Positions 15,296 through 25,599 of a stretch of 44,227 bases of DNA are shown here, one piece after another. Each line of letters opens with the position of its first letter. Position 1 is the first letter of the stretch. Below the pieces are notes generated by a model that saw only the letters and a list, made by a program, of their open reading frames with translations, ran no database searches and had not been told where the DNA came from. The position numbers and the translations under genes were made by a program. Origin of the DNA: Actinomycetota bacterium (GTDB taxonomy: Bacteria > Actinomycetota > Acidimicrobiia > Acidimicrobiales > Ilumatobacteraceae); assembly GCA_026393475.1 (NCBI GenBank), contig JAPLAA010000090.1:1-44227 (forward strand), written 5' to 3'.

Positions 15296-17311
15296 GTGAC
15301 TGCAGCGGTGTCGTCGTCGAAGCGCCGGTCGCGCCTCCCGAAGTTCGGGCTCGCGCTTCCGTCGTTCGTCTGGTACACGATGTTCTTCGTCGTACCGATC
15401 GCGATCGTGGTCGTGTACTCGTTCGCGGCGAAGGACTCGACCAAGCTGATCCCGGTCGATCTGTCCGACCCGTCGCTGCAGAACTATCGAGATGTGCTCG
15501 ATCCGGATGGCGTGTTCTTCACCACGTTCAAGGCCACCATCCGGATCGCGCTCATCGCGACCACCCTCTGCGTGCTCATCGGTTTCCCCGTCGCCTACTT
15601 CGTGGCGTTCAAGGTGCGTGAGAAGTGGCGGGCGACCTTGCTCGCGCTGATCGTCGTGCCGAGCTTCACGAGCTTCCTCATCCGAACGGTCGCCTGGCGG
15701 ATCCCGCTGGCTCCGAACGGCACGTTGTCGGGATGGCTGCAGGACTGGGGGATCACCGACGGCCCGCTCCAGATCCTCGAGACCCAGACAGCGGTGCAGC
15801 TCGCCATCGTCTACAACTACTTGGGATTCATGATCCTGCCGTTGTTCGTGGCGCTCGATCGCATCGACGCCGGGATGCGCGAGGCGAGCAAGGACCTCGG
15901 GGCCGGACGACTGGCGACGTTCTTCGGTGTCACCTTGCCGCTGTCGGCACCAGGCATCGCTGCCGGAGCGCTGCTCACCTACATCCCGATGTGCGGCGAC
16001 TACGTCACGGCGACGGTGCTCGGCGGGGCCAAGGGAAACATGATCGGCGCGATGGTCGCATCGCAGTTCACCAGCGCCAGGAACTGGCCGCTCGGCTCTG
16101 CGATGGCTGTGCTGATGATCATCGCCGTGCTCCTCACGCTGCTCGTCGGAGTGATCGTCGTCTGGCTCGTGCCCCGCGTCGTCCGCATGGTCTCCCCCCA
16201 TCTCGCTCCGGTCCGCGCGCGGATCTATCAGCGTGGCTTGTCCGCGAAGGCCACGAAGTCGACCGGTCGGCGGCGTCCCGAAGTGTTGAAGGTCGTGCTC
16301 GCCGTGTGGGCGATACTCGTCCTGCTGTTCATGTTCATCCCGATCGGGCTCGTGATCCTCCACTCGTTCAACTCGGGTGGGTCGTTCTCGATCTGGGCCG
16401 GCGGCGTGAGCACCGAATGGTGGGGTGCGCTGTTCCGCGCCGAGGACACGATCGCGATGTTGGTTCGATTCGCGGTGATCGGCGTCGCCGGCGTGGTGAT
16501 CCCGAAGGTGATCCATCGGGCGACCGGTCGGCCCAGCGCTCGCGCGCAGCGATGGATCGGCCTGGCCGCGTTCGTGACGGCCTTCGTGGTCAACGGCATC
16601 ATCACCGACTGGTATCGAACGATCTTCCGTGACGTGAACATCGGCGACGCGATGCGGAACTCGTTCACCGCAGCGTTCGGGGCGACCGTCATCGCCGTGA
16701 TCATCGGTTCGCTGAGTGGCGTCGCGCTGGCACGACGTCCTGGGAAATGGACCGTCGTGTTCATGGCGCTGGTGTTCCTGATCCTGGTGACGCCGGAGAT
16801 CATGGACGCGATCTCGCTCGCGACGTGGATGGAACAGCTCGGCGGTCCCTTCAAGAACAACATCGGCCCCATCAACTTCGGTCTGATCCGGCTGTGGGTC
16901 GGCCAGTCGTTGTACGCCTCGGCGGTGGTCACACTCATCGTGCGTGCCCGTCTGGCGGGTCTCGACGAGTCCCTCGAGGAGGCCGCCGGAGATCTCGGCG
17001 CCACGCCGGCAACTGCATTCCGGCAGGTCACCTTGCCCCTCATCGCACCTGCCGTGATCGCCGGTGCTCTGTTGTCGTTCACGTTGTGCCTCGACAACAC
17101 CGTCATCTCGACGCTCATCAGCGCTGGTGGCGTGTCGACGTTCCCTGTGGCGCTCCTCAGTGCGACCCGGAGCACCATCAAGCCCTTCTGGGGTGTGGGG
17201 TCGGTCGTGCTGTTCATGGTCACGATGGCTGCGCTCGGTTTCGTCGCTGCGGTGCTGCGCCGATCGGGCGACTCGTCGTCGCAGATCGCCGCCACGATGA
17301 CCGGCAGCTGA
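15296..17311 (+). CDS. Fused PotB-PotC-type polyamine ABC permease
   Basis: A 671-residue membrane protein joining the two permease subunits that are usually separate. The first half (about 1-305) has six hydrophobic segments and an EAA loop EASKDLGAGRLATFFGVTLP from residue 196. The second half (about 325-671) has a second EAA loop, EEAAGDLGATPATAFRQVTLP, from residue 561. Both loops should dock on the PotA ATPase. Unusually, the PotC half carries about 64 extra residues with two likely extra membrane segments between TEWWGALFRAED (373-384) and TDWYRTIFRDVN (437-448), two stretches that resemble each other. The GTG at 15296 is 5 bp after potD, with GGAGG 9 nt upstream. Confidence 0.9.
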   Translation: MTAAVSSSKRRSRLPKFGLALPSFVWYTMFFVVPIAIVVVYSFAAKDSTKLIPVDLSDPSLQNYRDVLDPDGVFFTTFKATIRIALIATTLCVLIGFPVAYFVAFKVREKWRATLLALIVVPSFTSFLIRTVAWRIPLAPNGTLSGWLQDWGITDGPLQILETQTAVQLAIVYNYLGFMILPLFVALDRIDAGMREASKDLGAGRLATFFGVTLPLSAPGIAAGALLTYIPMCGDYVTATVLGGAKGNMIGAMVASQFTSARNWPLGSAMAVLMIIAVLLTLLVGVIVVWLVPRVVRMVSPHLAPVRARIYQRGLSAKATKSTGRRRPEVLKVVLAVWAILVLLFMFIPIGLVILHSFNSGGSFSIWAGGVSTEWWGALFRAEDTIAMLVRFAVIGVAGVVIPKVIHRATGRPSARAQRWIGLAAFVTAFVVNGIITDWYRTIFRDVNIGDAMRNSFTAAFGATVIAVIIGSLSGVALARRPGKWTVVFMALVFLILVTPEIMDAISLATWMEQLGGPFKNNIGPINFGLIRLWVGQSLYASAVVTLIVRARLAGLDESLEEAAGDLGATPATAFRQVTLPLIAPAVIAGALLSFTLCLDNTVISTLISAGGVSTFPVALLSATRSTIKPFWGVGSVVLFMVTMAALGFVAAVLRRSGDSSSQIAATMTGS

Positions 17312-17318
17312 TCCGGCC

Positions 17319-18650
17319 ATGCACGTCGTCGTGGTGGGTTCCGGCATGGCCGGGCTCACGTGTGCCCTGGCGTTGCAGGCCGGTGGGGCCGACGTCACGG
17401 TGCTCGAGGGTGGACAGCGGCTCGGCGGCCGGGCGCGCACCGTTCGCTCGGCGTTCCAGCACGGCCGGTACGTCGAGAGCGGCGCGGAGTGGATCGACAC
17501 CGACCACCACCGCATGCGCGGCCTGCTCGACCGGTACGGCCTCACGCTGCAGGGTGTGGGCCAGGAGTGGACGACGATCCGCCGGATGCTGTTCCGCGAC
17601 GGCCGGATGCACGCCGTCGACGAGATCCGGTCGCTCGACCCGTCGGTCGACGAGCAGCTCGGCCGTCTGGAGGACGCCTTCGAGCGGATCGCCGACGGCA
17701 TCGACGATCCGGCTCGTCCCGATCTGCACCCCGACGCCGCCCACCACGACGAGAGGTCGGTCGCCGACGTCGCCGCCGAGGTCGACCTCGGCGAGCTCGC
17801 CTCGTTGTTCGCTCGCCGCAACAGCCAGGGCGAGTTCGCTGCCGAGCAGCGGGAGGTCTCGTCGCTGTTCGTCGCCCAGCAGCGCGCCCAGATGCGGGTG
17901 CACGGAATCGAGGGAACGGTGCGGGCGCATCGGCTCGAGGGCGGCCTCGACGGGCTCGTCCAGCGCCTCGCCGCCGACCTCGTCCCCGGCACGGTCCGTC
18001 TCGGCGAGACGGTCCGGCGGGTCCAGTGGGACGACGACGGCGTGCAGGTCCACACCGATCTCGGCGTGCACGTCGGCGCTCACGTCGTGCTCGCCTGCTC
18101 GCTCGTGCCGTTGCGGTCGGTGCAGTTCACACCCGAGCTCCCGGTCCCGCTGGCGCGCGCGATCCGCGAGCTCGGATACGGCACGGTCACCAAGACCGCG
18201 CTGCAGTTCGAGTCCCGGCGATGGCCCGAGGGGTACGCCACCACGTCGCTGCCGGCGCAGCGGGTGTACGAGCCGACCGTCGATCAGCGCGACGAGGAGA
18301 GTGACTCGGGCGTGCTGATGGCCTACGCGGGCGGTGACGGCGGGCGGAAGCTCGCGGTGCTCGACGAGCCCGCGCGCATCGCCGCGGTCGCCGACGACCT
18401 GCGTGCGATGTACGACCTGACGGAGGCGCCGATCGGGGCGTTCTCGCGGGCCTGGTCGAACGAACCCCGCTACGGCGGGAGCTATGCGGCCTACGGCCCC
18501 GGCCAGGTGACCGCCCACTGGGACGTGCTGCGGCGTCCGTGTGGACCGATCCGCCTGGCGGGGGAGGCGGTCGCGACCTGGACCGGCTATCTCGAGGGTG
18601 CGGTGGAGAGCGGCGAACGAGCGGCGGGGGAGATCCTCGGCACGGTGTGA
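17319..18650 (+). CDS. FAD-dependent amine oxidase-like oxidoreductase
   Basis: A 443-residue flavoprotein of the amine oxidase/phytoene desaturase superfamily. The FAD-binding Rossmann loop is VVVVGSGMAGLTCALAL near the N-terminus, followed by LEGGQRLGGRARTVR (the GG doublet plus R motif), and a C-terminal RLAGEAVATWTGYLEGAVESG that contacts FAD. It starts 7 bp after the polyamine permease gene, so it is likely co-transcribed. The inferred role is oxidation of the imported amine, giving an aldehyde, ammonia or amine, and hydrogen peroxide. Sequence alone does not prove amine specificity. katG, which removes peroxide, lies a few hundred bases downstream. Confidence 0.82.
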   Translation: MHVVVVGSGMAGLTCALALQAGGADVTVLEGGQRLGGRARTVRSAFQHGRYVESGAEWIDTDHHRMRGLLDRYGLTLQGVGQEWTTIRRMLFRDGRMHAVDEIRSLDPSVDEQLGRLEDAFERIADGIDDPARPDLHPDAAHHDERSVADVAAEVDLGELASLFARRNSQGEFAAEQREVSSLFVAQQRAQMRVHGIEGTVRAHRLEGGLDGLVQRLAADLVPGTVRLGETVRRVQWDDDGVQVHTDLGVHVGAHVVLACSLVPLRSVQFTPELPVPLARAIRELGYGTVTKTALQFESRRWPEGYATTSLPAQRVYEPTVDQRDEESDSGVLMAYAGGDGGRKLAVLDEPARIAAVADDLRAMYDLTEAPIGAFSRAWSNEPRYGGSYAAYGPGQVTAHWDVLRRPCGPIRLAGEAVATWTGYLEGAVESGERAAGEILGTV

Positions 18651-18660
18651 CTCGCGTCTT

Positions 18661-18680
18661 GTCAAGATCAAATACTTGAC
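18661..18680. promoter_or_regulatory. furA: Inverted repeat GTCAAG-N8-CTTGAC, probable furA operator/promoter
   Basis: The arms at 18661-18666 and 18675-18680 flank an AT-rich centre and overlap a CTTGACTGAGTCCAGAA stretch that, from memory, resembles the mycobacterial furA promoter and FurA box. It is 30 bp upstream of the furA ATG. Autoregulation by FurA is inferred. Confidence 0.5.
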
Positions 18681-18703
18681 TGAGTCCAGAATCGAGCACA
18701 TGA

Positions 18704-21433
<2,730 letters not shown>

Positions 21434-21472
21434 CCGTCCGGAGGCGCAGGTGAGCCGCCGGGAACCGACGGG

Positions 21473-21478
21473 TAGCGT
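21473..21478 (+). promoter_or_regulatory. Leaderless-type -10 box (TAGCGT) of the third LLM gene
   Basis: TAGCGT lies 7 nt before the GTG at 21486. A competing GTG at 21450 has a GGAG 6 nt upstream, so both starts may be used. Confidence 0.45.
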
Positions 21479-21485
21479 CGGCGTC

Positions 21486-22577
21486 GTGGAGGCGCAGCAG
21501 CGAGCAACCGGTCCGTGCGAGGTGAGCTGGTTCTCGGCGCTCTGCGACGACGACACCACCCAGCTCGGCGTCGCCGAAGCGGCCCTGCCGAGCTCGTGGG
21601 AGCACTGCCGCGAGATCGTGCTGGCCGCCGAGGCGGGCGGATTCGACAACGTGCTGCTGCCGTCGGGCTACACCCTCGGCATCGATGGCGTCGCGTTCGC
21701 CGGTGGCATGGCTGCGCTCACCGAACGGATCCGCCTGCTCGTCGCCGTCCGCTGCGGCGAGCTGTGGGTGCCGCAGCTCGCCCGCCAGTTGGCGACCCTC
21801 GACCAGATGCTCGGGGGTCGCCTGAGCATCAACATCATCTCGTCCGACCTGCCCGGTGAACAGCTCGACAGCGGTCCCCGATACCGGCGCACGCTCGAGA
21901 CGATGGAGACGTTGCGTCGCCTCCTCGACGGCGAGGCCGTCGACGTCGACGGCGAGTTCGTGAGGTTGCAGCTCGACCCGCCGCGCGTACGGCCGGTGGG
22001 TGGGCGCAGCCCGCTGCTGTACTTCGGTGGCCTGTCCGACGACGCCCGTGACGTCGCGGCTCGCGCTGCCGACGTGTACCTGATGTGGCCCGACACCGTC
22101 GACGGTGTGGCGGCGCTGATCGACGACATGCGTCGCCGCGCCGCCCACCACGGTCGCTCGCTCCGCTTCGGCTACCGCGTGCACGTGGTGGTCCGCGAGA
22201 CCGAGGACGAGGCGCGTGCGGCCGCAGCGCATCTCGTCGCCGGCCTCGACGACGACGAGGGCGCCCGCATCCGTGCCCGGTCGCTCGACAGCGGGTCCGT
22301 CGGCGTCCGGCGTCAGGCCGAGCTGCGCGAGGCCGCGGCGCTCGACGGGTTCGTCGAGCCGAACCTGTGGACCGGCATCGGTCGGGCCCGCAGCGGTTGC
22401 GGCGCCGCGATCGTCGGCGACCCCGAGCAGGTGCTCGCGAAGCTCCAGACCTACCGTGAGCTGGGCATCGAGGCGTTCATCCTGTCGGGGTACCCACATG
22501 CGGCCGAGTGCCGCCGGTTCGCCGAGCTGGTCCTGCCGCACCTGGATCACGCACCTCTGACGGGACCGACGCACTAG
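21486..22577 (+). CDS. LLM class flavin-dependent oxidoreductase (SsuD-like)
   Basis: A 363-residue luciferase-like protein closer to the alkanesulfonate monooxygenase (SsuD) group than the other two LLM enzymes here. Seen: EVSWFSALCDD at the N-terminus, LLPSGYTLGIDG, LLVAVRCGELWVPQLARQL, LDQMLGGRLSINIISSD, and C-terminal LQTYRELGIEAFILSGYPH. SsuD-type enzymes use reduced FMN and oxygen, usually on sulfonates or sulfones; the substrate here is not known and no sulfonate transporter adjoins. GTG 21486 is preferred for its -10 box; GTG 21450 with a ribosome binding site would add 12 residues. It lies 52 bp after katG. Confidence 0.85.
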   Translation: MEAQQRATGPCEVSWFSALCDDDTTQLGVAEAALPSSWEHCREIVLAAEAGGFDNVLLPSGYTLGIDGVAFAGGMAALTERIRLLVAVRCGELWVPQLARQLATLDQMLGGRLSINIISSDLPGEQLDSGPRYRRTLETMETLRRLLDGEAVDVDGEFVRLQLDPPRVRPVGGRSPLLYFGGLSDDARDVAARAADVYLMWPDTVDGVAALIDDMRRRAAHHGRSLRFGYRVHVVVRETEDEARAAAAHLVAGLDDDEGARIRARSLDSGSVGVRRQAELREAAALDGFVEPNLWTGIGRARSGCGAAIVGDPEQVLAKLQTYRELGIEAFILSGYPHAAECRRFAELVLPHLDHAPLTGPTH

Positions 22578-22580
22578 CCT
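22575..22580 (+). promoter_or_regulatory. Leaderless-type -10 box (TAGCCT)
   Basis: TAGCCT overlaps the LLM stop codon and ends 9 nt before the ATG at 22590 of the dehydrogenase gene. Confidence 0.45.
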
Positions 22581-22589
22581 GGCCGGGCA

Positions 22590-23552
22590 ATGCCTCCAAG
22601 TACTCACGCACAGGGTCGGACACGCCGTGGCGGACACGACGATCCGCCCCGCATCGCACTGGCTCCCGACGGCTCGCCCACGTGGATGGCCGATGCGATC
22701 GTCGCCGGCGGCGGCCACGTGGTGCCGCTCGACCAGGCCGAGGCGCTCGTGTGGGGTGCACCTCACGAGCCGCTGCTGCTCGAACGGATCATCGAGGACC
22801 ACCCGCAACTCCAGTGGATCCAGCTGCCCTTCGCCGGCATCGAGAACTACGTCCATCTGGTCGACGACGAGCGCGAGTGGACATGTGGCAAGGGTGTCTA
22901 CGCCAAGCCGGTCGCCGAGATGGCGCTGGCGCTCGCCCTCGCCGGCATGCGCGGGCTCGGCACATACGCACGGGCGCAGACGTGGGGGAGCGAGCAGGGC
23001 ACCAACCTGTTCCACGCCAACGTCACCATCCTCGGCGGCGGAGGCATCACCGAGTCGCTGATCCAGTTGCTCGCCCCGTTCGACTGCCGGATCACGGTGG
23101 TGCGCAATCGGGTGCAGGAGATGGACGGGGTCGACGAGGTGGTCGAGGCCGACCGCTACATCGACGCACTCGTCGGCGCCGATCTCGTGGTCGTGGCGCT
23201 CGCGCTCACCCCCGACACCGAAGGCATGTTGTCGCGCAACGAGTTCGAGTTGATGGAACCGCACGCCTGGATCGTCAACGTCGCCCGAGGCCGCCACATC
23301 GTCACCGACGATCTCGTCTGGGCGCTCACCGAGGGCGAGATCGGCGGCGCAGCGCTCGACGTCACCGACCCCGAGCCGCTGCCCGAGGGGCACCCGTTGT
23401 GGAGCCTCCCGAACTGCATCATCACGCCACATGCGGGCTCCACCTGGAGCATGTCGATGCCGCTGCTGTCCGAGCGCATCGCAGCCAACGTCAAGCGCTT
23501 CCGCCAGGGTGACGAGCTGCTCGGCGGCGTGTTCCCCGATCTCCAGTACTGA
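22590..23552 (+). CDS. D-isomer specific 2-hydroxyacid dehydrogenase
   Basis: A 320-residue NAD(P)-dependent dehydrogenase that reduces 2-oxoacids to D-2-hydroxyacids or the reverse. The C-terminal Rossmann part has ILGGGGITESL (a GxGxxG variant) and the catalytic triad of the family: Arg in NVARGRHIV, Glu in DPEPLPEGHPLW and His in ITPHAGSTW. The catalytic domain is short at the N-terminus (ALVWGAPHEPLLLE, LPFAGIENY). The first 20 residues are polar and may not be translated; a GTG at 22628 lies in another frame, so the ATG at 22590 with a TAGCCT box 9 nt before it is kept. DUF2087 follows 13 bp later. Confidence 0.88.
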   Translation: MPPSTHAQGRTRRGGHDDPPRIALAPDGSPTWMADAIVAGGGHVVPLDQAEALVWGAPHEPLLLERIIEDHPQLQWIQLPFAGIENYVHLVDDEREWTCGKGVYAKPVAEMALALALAGMRGLGTYARAQTWGSEQGTNLFHANVTILGGGGITESLIQLLAPFDCRITVVRNRVQEMDGVDEVVEADRYIDALVGADLVVVALALTPDTEGMLSRNEFELMEPHAWIVNVARGRHIVTDDLVWALTEGEIGGAALDVTDPEPLPEGHPLWSLPNCIITPHAGSTWSMSMPLLSERIAANVKRFRQGDELLGGVFPDLQY

Positions 23553-23565
23553 TCGACCGGCGCAG

Positions 23566-24108
23566 ATGGACCGCGAGCTCGATGCTGCGACGATCGTCGG
23601 GCTCCTCGCCGACGACGACCGTCGACGGGTCGCCGCTGCGTTGGAGCTGGGGTCGACCACGCTCGACGACGTGGTGGCCGCGACCGGGCTCGACCCGGCC
23701 CGTGCGGCGAAGGCGGCCGGACGGCTCGCGGAAGCCGGTCTCGTGATCCAGGACCAGGGGTCGTTGTACGTCCTGGGTGCTGCCTTCCAACGTGCGGCGC
23801 GGACGGCGCTCCGGCGCCCACCGTCTGACGAGCACGCCGATCAGCCGGCCGAGCGCCGCAAGGTGCTCGACACGTTCGTGGCCGACGGGCGCCTCACGTC
23901 GATCCCCGTGCAGCAGGCCAAGCGGCTCGTGATCCTCGACTGGCTCGCACAGGACTTCGAGCCCGGCGTGCAGTACTCCGAGGCGATGGTCAACCTGGTC
24001 CTCGGCAAGCGGCATCCCGACACCGCGATGTTGCGCCGGTACCTGGTCGACCACGACCTGATGACGCGTGAGGCGGGACAGTACTGGCGGTCGGGTGGGA
24101 GCACGTGA
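23566..24108 (+). CDS. DUF2087 domain protein with an N-terminal winged-helix-like region
   Basis: A 180-residue protein. Residues about 1-75 look like an ArsR-type winged helix ([20 protein letters not shown], then LDDVVAATGLDPARAAKAAGRL). The C-terminus fits DUF2087: KRLVILDWLAQDFEPGVQYSE, then MVNLVLGKRHPDTAMLRRYL and a terminal AGQYWRSGG. In the family these usually occur in putative regulators; no target is known. It is 13 bp downstream of the dehydrogenase and its stop overlaps the next gene's GTG (GTGA), so the three are probably one operon. Confidence 0.83.
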   Translation: MDRELDAATIVGLLADDDRRRVAAALELGSTTLDDVVAATGLDPARAAKAAGRLAEAGLVIQDQGSLYVLGAAFQRAARTALRRPPSDEHADQPAERRKVLDTFVADGRLTSIPVQQAKRLVILDWLAQDFEPGVQYSEAMVNLVLGKRHPDTAMLRRYLVDHDLMTREAGQYWRSGGST

Positions 24109-24713
24109 ACGATCGGCGGCACACCACCCACTACACGACGCTCGCCGTGCATCCCAAGGCGACGGCCGACGAGATCCGTGCGGCGTACCGCCGGGCCGCA
24201 CGCGACGCGCACCCCGACCGCCACGGCGACGCGTCGTCGGAGCGGATGGCCGCCGTCAACGAGGCGTGGAGCGTCCTGGGCGACCCGGCACGACGCCTGC
24301 GCTACGACCAGGAGCTCGCACTCACCGACCGCGAGACGATCGGGTCGGCCGTGTCGGGGCCGATGATCGATCGTCGGATGCCGGCCCAGGTGCTCGTGCC
24401 CACCGGCGACCTCTCACGGTTCCCGTGGAAGTTCTTCGCCGTGATGGGGGTGCTGGCGATCACCGTGGTGCTCATCGGTTCGTTGCTCGGTGACGACCCG
24501 AAGCCGGTGCAGCCCGACAACTTCCTGATCCAGGGCGACTGTGTGACCATCGACGCGGCGCGGCTCGAACTGGCCGAGGTGGCGTGCACCTCGGTCCACG
24601 ACGCGAAGGTGCAGTCGGTGCTGAACTTCGGCGACCTCTGCCCGACCGGCACCGAGGAGTACCGCGACCCGCAGGGCCGTGGCATCGCCTGCGTCCTGCG
24701 CGTCCCCGTCTGA
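24105..24713 (+). CDS. Membrane-anchored J-domain protein with a Cys-containing outer domain
   Basis: A 202-residue protein. Residues about 8-70 are a DnaJ J-domain: HYTTLAVHPKATADEIRAAY with the essential HPD in DAHPDRHGD, so it should stimulate a DnaK-type chaperone. One membrane segment follows (FFAVMGVLAITVVLIGSLL, about 108-126). The remainder would lie outside the membrane and has four Cys, in GDCVTIDA, EVACTSVHDA, LCPTGT and IACVLR, possibly two disulfides. The GDC and ACTSVHDA pattern resembles the domain in the next gene product. The GTG at 24105 overlaps the preceding stop by 4 bp. Confidence 0.82.
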   Translation: MNDRRHTTHYTTLAVHPKATADEIRAAYRRAARDAHPDRHGDASSERMAAVNEAWSVLGDPARRLRYDQELALTDRETIGSAVSGPMIDRRMPAQVLVPTGDLSRFPWKFFAVMGVLAITVVLIGSLLGDDPKPVQPDNFLIQGDCVTIDAARLELAEVACTSVHDAKVQSVLNFGDLCPTGTEEYRDPQGRGIACVLRVPV

Positions 24714-24765
24714 CCCCGTCCGACCCCTTCTGACGCAGACGACCGATGGCGGCCCCTCGGGTGAC

Positions 24766-24771
24766 TACGGT
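24766..24771 (+). promoter_or_regulatory. Leaderless-type -10 box (TACGGT)
   Basis: TACGGT lies 6 nt before the ATG at 24778 of the DUF4190 gene; no ribosome binding site is seen. Confidence 0.5.
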
Positions 24772-24777
24772 CTGGCC

Positions 24778-25599
24778 ATGAGCGACATGCCGCCGCCCCC
24801 GCCGCCCCAACCGTTCTCGCCCCAGCCGGCGAACCAACCTGCGCCGGCGCCCTCGCCGTACGCAGTGCCGGCGCCGGCCCCCTCGCCGTTCACGGTGCCC
24901 GGTCCGACGACACCTGGCGCACCGCCCCCGCCGCCCGGATTCGGCGGCACGGCAGGCGGGCCGCCGTTCGCCGGTGGCTTCCCTGCGGCCCCTCGGCGCA
25001 GCGGCAAGGCGATCGCCGCGCTCGTGCTCGGCATCTCGGGTCTCCTGCTCTGCTTCATCGCCGTCCCGGCGATCCTGGCGATCGTCTTCGGCGTGCTGGC
25101 GATGAAGGAGATCAAGCGATCGGCTGGCACGGTTTCGGGTCGGGGCATGGCGATCGCCGGCCTCGTGCTCGGCATCGTCGGCATCATCTCGGCCGTGGTG
25201 TTCTGGATCGCCATCGGATTCGGTCTGGCCAACTCCAAGAACGTGTTCGACCTCGAGGTCGGGGATTGCATCGAGCTGCCCGACAGCGACGCCGAGGAGG
25301 TCGTTCGTGTGCAGACCTTCGACTGCGACGAGCCGCACGGCGCCCAGGTGTTCGCGGTCGGTGAGCTGCCCGGAGGCGACGAGCCGTACCCGGGTGTCGA
25401 CGAGGTCCAGGCGATGATCGAGACGCAGTGTCGACCGGCCTTCGCCGAGTACGTGGGCATCGACTTCGACCGGAGCGAGCTGTCGGCCACGACGATCTAT
25501 CCGCAGGCGAGCGACTGGGACGAGACCCAGCAGTTCGTGTGCATCGCCTTCGACCCCGACGGCGACCTCACGGGGTCGATCGCCGGATCGGCCCGCTGA
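24778..25599 (+). CDS. DUF4190 membrane protein with septum-formation-like C-terminal domain
   Basis: A 273-residue protein. A proline-rich cytoplasmic tail (about 1-75, with runs of Pro and PAPAPSP repeats) precedes two membrane helices of the DUF4190 type (AIAALVLGISGLLLCFIAVP and GMAIAGLVLGIVGIISAVVF). The outer part begins FDLEVGDCIELPD and has FDCDEPHGAQVFAVGELPG, matching the actinobacterial 'septum formation' domain that is usually fused to such anchors. The precise role is unknown, possibly cell-envelope or division related. It has its own TACGGT box; its stop overlaps the next ATG (TGATG). Confidence 0.83.
   Translation: MSDMPPPPPPQPFSPQPANQPAPAPSPYAVPAPAPSPFTVPGPTTPGAPPPPPGFGGTAGGPPFAGGFPAAPRRSGKAIAALVLGISGLLLCFIAVPAILAIVFGVLAMKEIKRSAGTVSGRGMAIAGLVLGIVGIISAVVFWIAIGFGLANSKNVFDLEVGDCIELPDSDAEEVVRVQTFDCDEPHGAQVFAVGELPGGDEPYPGVDEVQAMIETQCRPAFAEYVGIDFDRSELSATTIYPQASDWDETQQFVCIAFDPDGDLTGSIAGSAR

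Noticed and set aside
15107..18055. Very long open frame on the minus strand across the permease and oxidase genes
   Set aside because: It is antisense to two well-supported proteins, its translation is Arg/His/Asp-rich without any domain, and such frames are expected from high-GC codon bias.
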